Source of the DNA: Rostratula benghalensis
Lineage: Eukaryota; Chordata; Aves; Charadriiformes; Rostratulidae
DNA length: 64,000 nucleotides
Assembly: GCA_013399305.1 (NCBI GenBank)
Contig: VXAI01000178.1
Location: 390,585-454,584, forward strand
Reading direction: 5' to 3'
In this document: positions 50,641 through 60,845 of the stretch, piece after piece
How the letters are laid out: each line of letters begins with the position of its first letter
Numbering within the stretch: position 1 is the stretch's first letter
Program-made: the position numbers and the translations under genes
Notes under the pieces: generated by a model
The model's database searches: none
The model's input: the letters and a program-made list of their open reading frames with translations, nothing else
Told to the model about the DNA's origin: nothing

Positions 50641-51418
50641 TTATGATGATACAAAGGATTTTCAGTTCCATGCTCACACACTGCAGCAATGAAAAACAAA
50701 GAATAGTAGACAGCACAGTCTATATAACAACAGTACTTATCATAAGTAAAATGGATTTCAGATTTTCTCGGGGAAGCATCACGGAATATATGTGCATATA
50801 TATTTTAAAAGTTGAGATCAAAGATTTAAAACCCCAAAGGAAGATATGGTGACATTTCCTCATTTGCTGTGCTATGCCTCTGCCTTTCTGTCCTGCACAG
50901 CTTCATTCTCATCAACATCTGGTAACAACTTTGTTCTTGGAATCCAGGTTTGTAGATGTTCCTCTTTCTAGTTCAAACATTCTGACTTTTGGTAGTAATA
51001 TTAACCCGAGATTTGTTTTTGTGTTTCTAAAGGGAAAACATGCCTTAAACAGCCAGTCAAATTGTTTTCATGTAATGAAAATTAGTTGTTCTTGGAACAT
51101 TTGTCAAATAAATAATTTATTCAACAGAAAAAAACAAGCAAAACCAGACAGATGGAGAAAGACAGAGGACAAGGATAGAAAATTGCTCTGTGTTGAAGGG
51201 AGTTATTTTTGTCAAGACCTGAAGACACAGAAATATGGCTAATGAGTCAGTTTTGATAGTCAGTATAAGGAACAAAGGAACAAAGTCACTGAAGAGGGTA
51301 TGGGAGCAGATTCAGCAATAGATTTTACTTCCTTGCTGCAAAGCATGAAGGATTGGACTTGGGTGGATGATATTGGGAAAGCTCATCTGGAGTTGAGATT
51401 TTCAAGAGTGTCAAAGGT

Positions 51419-51512
51419 AATCACAGAATCACAAAATGATATGAGGTTGGAAGGGACCTCAGGAGATCATCTAGTCCAACCCTCTGCCAAAGCAGGTCCT
51501 CCTAGAGAAGCA
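51419..51512 (-). mobile_element. CR1 3' tail, reverse orientation
   Basis: AATCACAGAATCACAAAATG, then AGGTTGGAAGGGACCTCAGG, AGATCATCTAGTCCAACCCT and CTGCCAAAGCAGG. These are the terminal 95 bp of a CR1 of the 'GGAAGGGACCTC' type. It is followed by an A/C-rich low-complexity tract (about 51530-51590). Confidence 0.93.
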
Positions 51513-51690
51513 AACACTGGTCACTTATCTTTAAAAAACCAAAACAAAACCCCCCAAAACAACAAGAAAACCAACACCAAATCCCAGCACCAGTTTTCAC
51601 GAGCACTTACAGATCATCAAACTAGCCCTGTACTACTGAATTCCTATTTAAATAGCCACTTTAAACCAATCACAGCTTTTCATTCTAGAT
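51513..51690. other. A/C-rich spacer between two opposed CR1 pieces
   Basis: It opens with an A/C-rich low-complexity tract (51530-51590), then ordinary AT-rich sequence. No gene. Confidence 0.6.
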
Positions 51691-52317
51691 TAATAATAAA
51701 AAGATGACCAAGGAAAAAATTGTGCCTGTTTCCTCAAGAGGTGAGTGATTTAGTGACAACAGATGCAGATAAGGCTCCAGTACTCAATGTCTTCATTGCC
51801 TTATTCTTCCAACAGGCCTCCCAAGTCTCTATGACTAGTGGCAGGATTCAATGATGAGAATTTTGCCAGCAGTGGAACATGGTCAAGTCAAGGATTACTT
51901 GAAGGAACTTCCTCTGTGGGTCCATGGGATGCACCATAAGGTGCTGTAGAATTTAAGTCCTTGAAAGAATGGTATCATGTCTGAAAGGTCATGAAGAATC
52001 CCTTGGAAAGGAGGGTCCTTACACCTGGTGAAAGAGAACTTTCCAACTAGGCCAAAAAAGTGATCTGGGGGATTCCAGGCCAGTCAGACTCACTTTCATC
52101 CCAGAAAAAATCAAGAAGCAAGTCCTTTTGTAAGATTTCTAGGTGCATGGAGGAGAAGATTGGAAACAGTCAGAATGTATATACCAGGTTGGATGGGACT
52201 CTGAATAACATGATCTCCTTGAAGATGTCTCCGCTAATTGCAGGAGTGTGGAACTAGATGACCTTTGAAGGTCCCTTCCCACCCAAAATATTCTATTGTT
52301 CTATGATTTGATGATTC
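51690..52317 (+). mobile_element. CR1 LINE with internal deletion, sense orientation
   Basis: The left part (about 51720-52175) matches CR1 ORF2 between the endonuclease and reverse transcriptase: 'CTCCAGTACTCAATGTCTTC', 'ACAGGCCTCCCAAGTCTCTA', 'CTAGTGGCAGGATTCA' and 'CTGAAAGGTCATGAAGAATC'. At 52077-52094 the frame reads R-P-V-R-L-T, the equivalent of the RPVSLT motif at the start of non-LTR reverse transcriptases. The right part (about 52181-52317) is the CR1 3' UTR and tail ('ACCAGGTTGGATGGGACTCT', 'GATGACCTTTGAAGGTCCCT', ATTCTATTGTTCTATGATTT). The catalytic RT domain and the rest of ORF2 are missing between them. It is a dead copy. Confidence 0.85.
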
Positions 52318-52364
52318 AGTTTGCTTTTAGGACCTCAGTAGAATGGAGATGAAGAATGTTTCAT

Positions 52365-52450
52365 GGATAACTGTCCTACTTGAGCAGGGATATTTGACTA
52401 GGAGACCTCCAGAGATCCCTTGTAACCTCAACCATTCCGTGATAACATGA
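52365..52450 (+). mobile_element. Second CR1 3' tail, sense orientation
   Basis: TACTTGAGCAGGGATATTTG, then ACTAGGAGACCTCCAGAGAT, CCCTTGTAACCTCAACCATT and CCGTGAT. This is the end of a different CR1 subfamily ('gacctccagaggtcccttccaacctcaaccattctgtgat'). It lies 50 bp beyond the previous CR1 tail. Confidence 0.85.
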
Positions 52451-53779
52451 AAGAGATTAGCCTCTTCATTGCTTTTGTTACACAGAGTTGGTTTTGATTG
52501 TTCTGTAAATACTATGCAAGCAGCTGTTTCTCCCTCTAGTAATGGTCACTACGCTTTGATCCTGGAACAAAGCAGAAACCACAGAGAGGAGAAGAAAAAC
52601 ACTAAGTGTTCTGATTAAGATTTTGGAAAAGTGTTTGTTTTGGTTGTTGGTTTTTTTTATTATTTCGCAGCATACATATTTCCTTCGTGCATGAGTCATG
52701 CAACCTAGGCCTGAGACCCTTATTCTGGTTATTCAACATGCTGGGGGGATTCTTTAGGGATAAATAGTCCTTTCTCGTGTGTATGTGATACAGATTTACA
52801 CAGGGATATACAGTTCTTGGTCTACAGAGTGTTAAACCAGCTGCATGCATGGAGTCATATTCAACCCTCTCAGTGTATGTACACCATCATTGCAAATTTA
52901 AGGATGGAGGAAGATTTTCTTGGTTTACAACTGACCCTCATTAAAAAAGGTAAAAAATATAAGCACTGCTCATATGAGCAACATATTTCAACAAACTGCT
53001 GGGAACGCTGCCCATACCCTCAAGCCAGGTTCACGTTGCACTGCTAGAAGACACCTGCATTCTTCTGATCAGTCACTAATCCACTGCAATCCAAATGATC
53101 TTAAGTAGTTTACATAATGTGGGTAATTGTGAATGATCAGGATCTGAAAATGCTCATGGCTTCAGGGTAGCCCGTTAGTCAGGAGATGGTGTTTGGAGGA
53201 GAAGCTGATGCTAATGGTGACATTTGCTCCCAGGGCAGATGATTCAGGAGGACAATGGGTGAACACTGTCTGGTCATCTGACGGAGGTGTTCAGGACCAT
53301 CAGCATTTTACTGGGAGAACAAAATTTACTGCTACACAGTGGAGTGAAAGAAGTTACTCTGCACCATCTGAAAGGTGCCTTCAGCTGGATTGCAAGTCAT
53401 AATCTGAGTTGGTGCTACAATAAGCTGAGTTTCACCCTGCATGATCTCACTGTAAAACTATGATTTATCTTCCCAATTTTGTAGCTCCTCTGCTGCCACG
53501 TCTTATTGCAAACACGTCTAATTAGTTTGCTGCTGTTATTCAGCTTTCAAGATTTCTTTTTGGCATTGCAGAAGTGTATTTTGGACGCAAGGTGAATGAC
53601 AGTTTTGATAAGCAATAAATTTGCAAAAGTTCATCATCTGAGATTTGTTGGAGAGAGAGAAAACCCCCCATATTTATGAAATTAATTTCAAAATTGGCAA
53701 AATGTTTCAGCCAAGAAAAAACAGAGGAGACATTTCAAAGCTGTTCATGTTCATATTTTCAAAAGTAAATTTTTCAGAT
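52451..53779. other. Non-coding unique sequence
   Basis: No gene is seen; frames are under 83 codons. A short poly-T run sits near 52651. A candidate conserved block is at 53440-53640. Confidence 0.5.
53440..53640. other. Candidate conserved non-coding block
   Basis: Contains 'TATTGCAAACACGTCTAATT' then AGTTTGCTGCTGTTATTCAG and 'TTGGACGCAAGGTGAATGAC', then AGTTTTGATAAGCAATAAAT. TAATTAG (homeodomain-like) and CACGTC lie side by side. Repeat-free and non-coding. Inference only. Confidence 0.3.
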
Positions 53780-54475
53780 TTTTTCAAAGTGCCTGGCGTC
53801 CACCAAGGTGAGCGGTGTGGTTGACACCTGAGGGATAAGATGCTGTCCACAGGAACCTGGATGACCTTAAGAAATGGACTCTTGTGAACTTCCTAGTTCA
53901 ACAGAGTCAAATGCAGGGTCTTGCACCTGGGCCATGGCAACACCCAGTATCAGTACAGTCTGGGGATGAAGGGATTGAGGACAGCCCCACCAAACAGGAC
54001 TTGGGGGGTACTGGTGGATGAAAAGCTGGATGCAAGCTGACACTCATAGCCCAGAAAGTCACCTGCATCCTGGGCTGTATCAAAAGAAGCGTGGGAAGGG
54101 AGGGGATTCCACCCCTCTGCTCCACTCTTGTGAGACCCCCACCTAGAGTACTGCATCCAGGTCTGGGAACCTCAACATATAAAGGACATGGACCTGTTAG
54201 AGCAAGTCCAGAGGAGGGCCATAAAGATGATCAGAGGGCTGGAGGCCCTCTGTTGCGTAGACATGCTGAGAGAGTTGGGGGTGTTCAGCCTGGAGATGAG
54301 CAGGCTCTGGGCAGACCTTTTAGACCCTCCCAGTCCTTAAAGGGAGCCTACAGGAAAGATGAGCAGGGACATTTTATCAGGGAATGTAGTGCTGGGACAA
54401 GAGGTAACAATTTTAAACTGGAAGAAGGTAGATTTATATTAGATATTAGGAAAACATTTTTTACTCTGGGGGTAC
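53780..54475 (+). mobile_element. CR1 LINE body fragment lacking its 3' tail, sense orientation
   Basis: It matches the CR1 ORF2 C-terminal region in order: 'AGATGCTGTCCACAGGAACC', 'AATGCAGGGTCTTGCACCTG', 'CATCCTGGGCTGTATCAAAA', 'AGAGTACTGCATCCAGGTCT', 'GTCCAGAGGAGGGCCATAAA' then GATGATCAGAGGGCTGGAGG, 'CAGCCTGGAGATGAGCAGGC', 'AAAGGGAGCCTACAGGAAAG' and 'TAGATATTAGGAAAACATTT'. It stops inside the region that normally precedes the 3' UTR; no terminal octamers follow. Because CR1 insertions normally keep their 3' end, a later deletion is likely. A 143-codon chance frame runs through it. Confidence 0.95.
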
Positions 54476-54639
54476 TGGATCCCTTTCATTACAAAGCACT
54501 TTTAGATTTAAAAGCAAGATGAAGTGTCTCATAGGAATTTGGTTCCTAAATATAATCACAGCTAAATATCTTCATTCCAATAAACAAAAGTGATATACTT
54601 AAATGCTATGACACTGGGTGATAAGCAATGAGACATCCT

Positions 54640-54990
54640 GTAACAAGGTATTGAAAGCAATGAGAGGTGCAGAGTTAAGAGACATTAATTTTTCAGATTT
54701 CATTTCATAGCTGCTGTATAACTGAATAGGTGCTTTAGACATTTATTTCCCTGCTTTCCACACCGGTGCCGAAGATGAAGCAGCCAAGGAAGGGCCTAAT
54801 GGTGTCATGAAGGCTTATGACAGAAAAGCCCTTAAAGCCACTGATTGATTAAGCTGCTATAAGTCCTGAAAGCTGCAGATGAACTTAAATCCATATTATA
54901 TCAGAATTAATTGAATTAATTTCAATGAATGAATACCTGACTGCTGAGGAGCTGAGACACCGGGCGAGACAGGCACCTAGGGGTAGAAAA
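54640..54990. other. Candidate conserved non-coding block
   Basis: Repeat-free, with 'TTTCCACACCGGTGCCGAAG' and 'AAGGCTTATGACAGAAAAGC'. Next come CACTGATTGATTAAGCTGCT and 'ATATCAGAATTAATTGAATT', then AATTTCAATGAATGAATACC, ending in a CpG cluster (ACACCGGGCGAGACAGG). TGATTGATTAAG is PBX/HOX-like and AATTAATT is homeodomain-like. Its texture is among the most element-like here. Confidence 0.35.
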
Positions 54991-55138
54991 CCAAATCCAT
55001 AGCACCCTGGAGACAGAGGAAAACTTTAACTTATTTTGTTTATCTTAATTGCCAGCACTTCTCTGATACAAGGACCTAAGTCTCCTTAACTGTTTCTGAA
55101 CTCTTTTCTTAAGCTATGTGGCTTTCTGGGTTGTTTTC

Positions 55139-55168
55139 TTTTTTTTTTTCTTTTTTATTTTTTTTTAA
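55139..55168. repeat. T-rich low-complexity tract
   Basis: TTTTTTTTTTC, TTTTTTATTTTTTTTTAACT. A simple repeat followed by C-rich sequence. Confidence 0.85.
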
Positions 55169-55593
55169 CTGCCCCCAAACAACTCCCCCCAAAAGACAGG
55201 CAATAAAATCCCCAAAGGCATGCTGAGCCCTAGACCCGGGGAGATATGTGGAGGTAGGTGGAGACAAGTGATAAATCACAGCCTTTTCTAGTATCAGTAA
55301 TTCCCACTCCACATGGGCAAGCCACCTGGAGGGAGTGTGGATATTTGGTGCTCTCTAGTGACTGCTCTACAGAGGCATTTGCTGCTCCTGTGTGCATGCT
55401 AGTGACAAGGGCTAAGTTCTTTGATTTCATTAGTTTTATTTCAGCTAAAAACCATGAAAAGCCCCTTCTTGTAATACTTTTGACCAGCCCAAGTATAGCT
55501 GATCAAGCAGGTTCCGATGATGTCAGTAAACTGACCTTTTCAATTGTTTTCATTTTCTCTCTTCCAATACAGGTTCCAGGCTGCTCTTGCATA

Positions 55594-55719
55594 GCAAATA
55601 GGTTGTTTTGGGATTCAGCCATCTTAGGGAGATCTCACCTGCTGTCTTAAAAAGAGGCAAATAAGTTGTTTTGAGATTCGAACATCTTAGGGAGATCTCA
55701 CCTGTTATCTTAAAAAGTA
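55594..55719. repeat. 63-bp tandem duplication (2 copies)
   Basis: Copy 1 is 55594-55656 and copy 2 is 55657-55719. Both contain GCAAATA, GTTGTTTT and CATCTTAGGGAGATCTCACC followed by TG and TCTTAAAAAG. About nine of 63 positions differ, giving roughly 86 percent identity. The 63-bp period equals 21 codons, so the overlapping reverse-strand frame shows a 21-residue repeat. Nothing suggests that frame is translated. No third copy was seen. Confidence 0.95.
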
Positions 55720-57109
55720 GCATGACAATCACATAACGACCCACCATGGTTTTGTTTATCACTAAGCATCACTCTCTTGCAGTTCAAAAGCAGCCAGCAG
55801 AACCTGTGTGAGATTTTCTAGCCTGCAAAGACCATGATCAGTCAAAGAATATTTCAGCCTAAGGGGTTGCTCTGCAGGAATATGAACAAAAGTGCTCTAG
55901 AAGCTGAAGGTGTTCTGCTGTGCGTATTAATGGGGAAACAGTCCCTACACAGGGTTATGGTCTTTTGGAATTTATAACACTAAGTGTCTACTAGAGTTAA
56001 TGGAAATGGCAAGTTTGGAACAGGACTGGTAGACACTGGAGCCAAAACAAAGGTGGAAGATTGTTTTCTTGAAAGAAGAGTGTACAATAGTAGAAGAAAA
56101 ACTCCGGTAAATCCAAACAGGGTTTCCCAATGTCAAGGAATAGATGAGCTCACCTTGTTTGTCTTCACTTACTCTTTTCTAGCCCTCCTGGATTTTTAGT
56201 TCTGCAGTGATTTAATCCCAATTTGACATATGGGTAGAGGTTGGAAAGGCATGATTCATGAGCAGAGGTCAAGAATAAAATCCCATGAGACACGAGAGAG
56301 GCCAAACAGGAGCACTGCTGCTACAAAAGCCCTCACCTTCAGGGAGGAATCCCTCATGGATGATCCAGGCCTATGACACAAACCCACAGGAAAGAAGAAT
56401 TTGCCATTTCTACCATTCATGGAACAATACCCAGCAAGACCATTGTCTCACCACAGTGAGTACACAAAAGATCTGCATGATCACCTTGCCTTTGTCTTCC
56501 TGTTTCTCCACTGGGTTTATTTGAACTCTTGGTGACACATCATCCTGATCCTTGGAGGTCGGGGGAGTTCTCCAGGGATGAGTAAAGTTCAAATTTCATT
56601 CTTCCTGCGGACTTGACCTTGACTCAAAAAACCTATCTTGTCTTTGCCCACAACTTAGGAAAAGGTCTTGATCCAAACAGCAGTCTTTCCACCTGACTGA
56701 TAGCTATGAGTCCCATAACAGAGAAAGCCTAATTGCCTCCAGAGCCACATCCCAATGTTTTGATGCTTAAGAAAGCACAGGATTTTTTGCATCTCCTCTC
56801 TCCAAAGAAAGGTGATTTTCTCTTACTGTAAAGAAGCACAACTTTTCCTTCTAATAACTCCATTATCCAAACACTTCTTTTCATCCAAACTGCAGGACTT
56901 TAATTTTCCAGATCCACAGATCTCAGATGTCCATCAGTATTTGTTCAAATTGGCTTATGTATTAAAAAAGAGGCCTAAATGTAGGCACACTACTTGATTG
57001 CATAAGCTTCATTTCCTTAAGAAAGCAGACCAGAAACTTCTCTCTTGACATGCTTTTTGTAAAGTCTGGAGGGGAAAGGAAAGGAAGGAGAGACCCATCT
57101 GCCATTTGG

Positions 57110-58100
57110 GTCAGATGTTTGGTCTCATTCATATTGGCACCTGCATTTAAACAGAATGCAGTCTTTTTCCTTTTTCTTTCCCCCCTCTTATTTTTTAAAA
57201 GTTTTTTTTGGCCGGATGTTAATTGCTTTAATGCAAGGGAAAACCCAAAAATTTAGCAGTGAAGATCTGGCCTGAGCCCTCTCCTTGGAAGATTTACGAG
57301 AGACGTAGGCTTCAAATGTCTGAGCCTGGAAATATTCCTTCCTTTTTGGCCCCCTCCTTCTTTCCCATCACCCCCTCACCCCTGGGTTGCATATGCTTGT
57401 GTGTGCATAAAAGAGCTTCTTGCACATCTGTCTTTATTATTGATAGACATCCTGGCATCTGATAGCATTTAGATTTATTGCCATGCAAGCCACGGGTTTT
57501 TTAAAGTGCTAATATTTTACCATCTTTCATGCTGAAAGAATGCCAACTTCTAAGAGGCCCAGTAGCCTTCAGGATAAACCTCTGGCTACTCACCTCTGCT
57601 GCCTGAGACGGCAGCTCCTTGGAGACCATCCTTCTTGCCTGAGCTGCCAAGAAATGAAATCTGGGGTCTCTCAATCTTTAAGCATCAGCAGTCTTTTGAG
57701 TACACTGGAACTTTGCTGAGCTTGTGTACTTCCCCCCACTTCCCCTCCCCTTCCCTCTTTCTCTCTCATTCCCCCTGTGATCCAGCTGTTTATTTTTAAT
57801 TTACAAGTTTAAAACAGGCTAGGCTCTCCCTCCACCCAGCTATTCCACCCTCCTCCTTTCCATGTCCACAATGGTAAGTTAATGTTCCTGGCTTAGAGCT
57901 GAATTTTCTCCCTGTGTCACTGAAAAACAACAAAAAAATTTCTAATAAAATTAGGAAACCACACAGGACTCCAGACCAAATATCCACTGGTGAAAATCAG
58001 CACTGTGTTGTAAGAAAAATATTCATTTTGCAGCCCTGAGATCTTTCTCTGGTCAACTGTTTATTAGCTCAGGAAGTGTCATCAGCCAGGTTAGTTTCTA
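57110..58100. other. Broad candidate conserved non-coding region
   Basis: Repeat-poor sequence with many word types seen in conserved elements: 'GGCCGGATGTTAATTGCTTT' then AATGCAAGGG, 'TAGATTTATTGCCATGCAAG', then CCACGGGTTTTTTAAAGTGC and TAATATTTTACC, and 'CTGTTTATTTTTAATTTACA'. It contains C/T-rich stretches at 57180-57187 and 57731-57775. No exon was recognised. It is listed as one interval because sub-boundaries cannot be placed without alignment. Confidence 0.33.
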
Positions 58101-58356
58101 CTTTTTTCAACCAGGTGATAAAGATATTTATTCCTTTGCCTCTTGTTCCCACCCTGCCCCAGGCAGCAGTTTCTCTGCTTTCAAAAACATTAGCAAGAGA
58201 ACCTATTTGATTTTGAAAGCAAGACACAAATTATGCTGGCATCAGCCAGGGAAAGCATAAAACAAATTTTATATGCAAACCACCACAGAGTAAAAACTCA
58301 CCTACCACAGCAAAATACAAAAGCTGCCTGATAGCAGGGATGGCCAGAACAGTCCC

Positions 58357-58382
58357 TTTTTTTTTTTTTTTTTTTTTTTTTT
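58357..58382. repeat. Poly-T tract (T26)
   Basis: Twenty-six T in a row followed by GCTTAAGTG. The longest homopolymer in the window. On the reverse strand it is a poly-A, but no retrocopy body was recognised beyond it. Confidence 0.95.
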
Positions 58383-58389
58383 GCTTAAG

Positions 58390-58440
58390 TGAATATATAA
58401 AAACACACATGCACATATGTGTGTATATGTAAAAATATAC
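58390..58440. repeat. AT/CA-rich degenerate microsatellite
   Basis: GAATATATAAAAACACACAT followed by GCACATATGTGTGTATATGT and AAAAATATAC. Imperfect alternating purine-pyrimidine sequence with a partial palindrome (CACATATGTG). Confidence 0.75.
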
Positions 58441-59049
58441 TGGTTTTCTTAGAAACTCTGTTTCCTAGTTACAAGCCTGTACATCTGCGTCTGAAACAAA
58501 TATTAGATTAGTCTCCTATTACTTGCCAAGCAAGCCTTGCCCAGAAGAATTGTGTTTTATGTTGTGTCTTTGGAAAACATGTCAATCTGCAGAAAAAGCA
58601 AACAGCTCCTGGTAGGCTTGGTTTGTAAGCACAGCCTCATGAAGCAGGGCAGCATCAGCTCTAGCATGAGTACTTCTGCTCAAGAGATTTCAGGGTGGCT
58701 TAGAACACCTCCACATGCTCAATTTCTCATCCCAGAAGGTCTCCAAATGCAGCCAGACCTCTCTGGTTTGGAGGAACTAGGACAAGAAACCTCAGATCAT
58801 CAGGCTTCTTCAGCTTCTTTCACTACCTATGCATAGCATATAAATGCCTTATCGACAAACTCCTTCACTATTTCTTCCCTTACTTGTAGTGTCAGGCAAA
58901 GTTGCTACTTCTCTGCATACAGATAGGGTCTTGTGCTCTGGAAAGCCACTTTGATTTTGTGTCTGTCTGTGCATGCAGGGAAAGTGGTCACTTCAACCAG
59001 CTGTATGTGTGATGTGATTGATGTTGCAGTGTTTCACCTCCTTGCTTTT

Positions 59050-59275
59050 TCCAGGGTAGACTTAGGAGGAATATCAGGAAAAAATTCTTCACTGAAAGGG
59101 TTATCTAACATTGGAACAGGCTGCCCAGGGACGTGGTGGGATCACCATCCCTCGTACTTAAAAGACTGATAGACATGATGCTGAGGGACGTTGTCTTGGC
59201 AGTGTTTTATGGTTTGACTTGATGATCATGAAAAGTCCCTTCTGACCTAGACAATATGATACTGTGTGTTCTATA
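59050..59275 (+). mobile_element. CR1 LINE 3' end, sense orientation
   Basis: GGGTAGACTTAGGAGGAATA, then TCAGGAAAAAATTCTTCACT, 'GGAACAGGCTGCCCAGGGAC' then GTGGTGGGATCACC, 'ATGATGCTGAGGGACGTTGT', 'AAAAGTCCCTTCTGACCTAG' and ACAATATGATACTGTG. It is a CR1 subfamily with a GTGGTGGGATCACCATCCCT core. It is 5'-truncated, with a degenerate tail. Confidence 0.92.
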
Positions 59276-60845
59276 GACCTTTAAGCATTCCTCATGTGTT
59301 GCCTTTTCAGATGGGATACCATCTCTTACGTTCTGGGAAGACAGCAGGATGCTTAACCTCCCCCTCTCTGTCCGTATTTTGGCAGATCTTGTTGGGTCAG
59401 CACAAACACAGCTCTCGTTACTTCTTCTATTCTCAGTATGATGAGGTCTGTACTTTTATCTGTAGCCTTGAAGATACATAAGAAGGGTAGAGAAAGGTGG
59501 CATGATGTTGTTCAGACCTCTGCCTTGAATCTATTCTGGATCTAACTGGGGCAGATGCATCTTTTCTGCCTTGTGAGTGGTTGATCCTTTTTGTCGTGCT
59601 GAAGAATCACTGGACCTTCTGTGCCTTCAAAACAGGGCACTATTTTCAATGAGATACTGTTGTGCAGAGGTGAAAAATTTTGAGCCAGGGAACTGTGTTT
59701 CCAGAGTGAGCACACTGAGACTCCAGCATCCTGCTGAAGATGGGTGTTGGTGCTCGCACACCTCGTGTGACCAGTTTTATGTTTTTGCAGTTGTTTAAAA
59801 GGCAGAAAAAGGCACACCAAGATGAAAACACAAGGCTATTATGCTAGATGTGTCCCAGTAACCATCCTTCCTGGTTATCTCACTTTTAGGGATTCAGAAT
59901 AATGAATCTCAGATCCTGCTCTGAGGTTTCCAAGCTCTGTGGTCATCACCGGTTTTCCCTAGATGCAAATAGGGTTCAGGGTATAGAATTCTTGAGGCTT
60001 TACCTCATACTATATTTGCTGATTAGGAAACCAATAAATACCCACCCAGCAAAACCTGAACACAGTATTTCAAATAAATAAATGACAGGGACTGTGAATT
60101 AAGCCAGGCAGTATAAATGAAAATTTTAAGCTTGGAGGAGCCGATTAAAAATCCTCTCTTGGTCACATTTTTTGCTCTGTCAGCTTCTCTGGCCATGAAT
60201 TTTGTCATGGAATTACTGTATTGCTTTAGGCTCCAAAAGAAGGCAAACAGTTGTAGAGGAAAGGAAAGCTCAGCTGCTTTCCTGACCCACACTCACTTCT
60301 GCACAGCAAATACAGGTGATTTTGAACTCACAGCTTCAGCTGTGTGAGAGTGTCCCTGACTTTTATCATTGCTCTTTCAGAGTCTTATCCAAAGCACATG
60401 GAAGTCAAAAGGTCTGTTCCTACTGACTTCAGTGTCCTTTGGAACATACCTAGTGTGTCACCTTACCAAAAGTCATTGCACTTTAAGGGTGATTGGACTA
60501 CTATCATGTTTCAACAAATGTGTCAGTCTAAGTATTTGGAAATATTATTTGGTGAGGAAGGAGCCTGTTTAAGGAATTGAGGTTGATTAGGTCAGCAATC
60601 TTCAAGAAAATACAGTATTTGGATTAGAGAGGAACTGTAAGGTGGGAACATATAATGGGTTTCCTTCTTGACCACCCAGGAAAAGCAGACAGACTGTTTG
60701 AAGAAATCATTTATTGTGTGAGGTTAGGTACAAAACTCAATGAGTATATTTACCATATTAACTCAATGGACTAATTTTTCTCAGAGAGACCGTCAAGTCT
60801 TGTTTCTTTTATACTGATGCTTCAGCCCATACAGGGATGAGCGGC
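59276..60845. other. Non-coding unique sequence
   Basis: No gene is recognised; frames under 93 codons, with no domains and no clear repeats. Confidence 0.5.

Larger units (their letters stand above)
40940..51418. other. Non-coding unique sequence (about 10 kb, few repeats)
   Basis: No gene is recognised. Frames reach about 125 codons; the 118-codon frame at 46342-46698 lies in a candidate conserved block and the others have no domain. Repeats are limited to short A/T runs (about 42762-42773, 43026-43052, 48054-48079, 50448-50468) and one CR1 scrap (50185-50245). Several candidate conserved blocks lie here (42.5, 46.0-46.8, 49.3-49.6 and 50.5 kb). Confidence 0.5.
54476..59049. other. Non-coding unique sequence
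   Basis: No gene is recognised; the longest frame is 130 codons (55258-55650, +), with no domain. It includes two broad candidate conserved stretches (54640-54990 and 57110-58100), a 63-bp tandem duplication (55594-55719), a T-rich stretch (55139-55168) and the poly-T tract at 58357-58382. Confidence 0.5.

Noticed and set aside
54091..54522. 143-codon frame on the + strand
   Set aside because: It lies inside the CR1 body fragment, is not in the expected coding frame of the element, and runs beyond the element's end.
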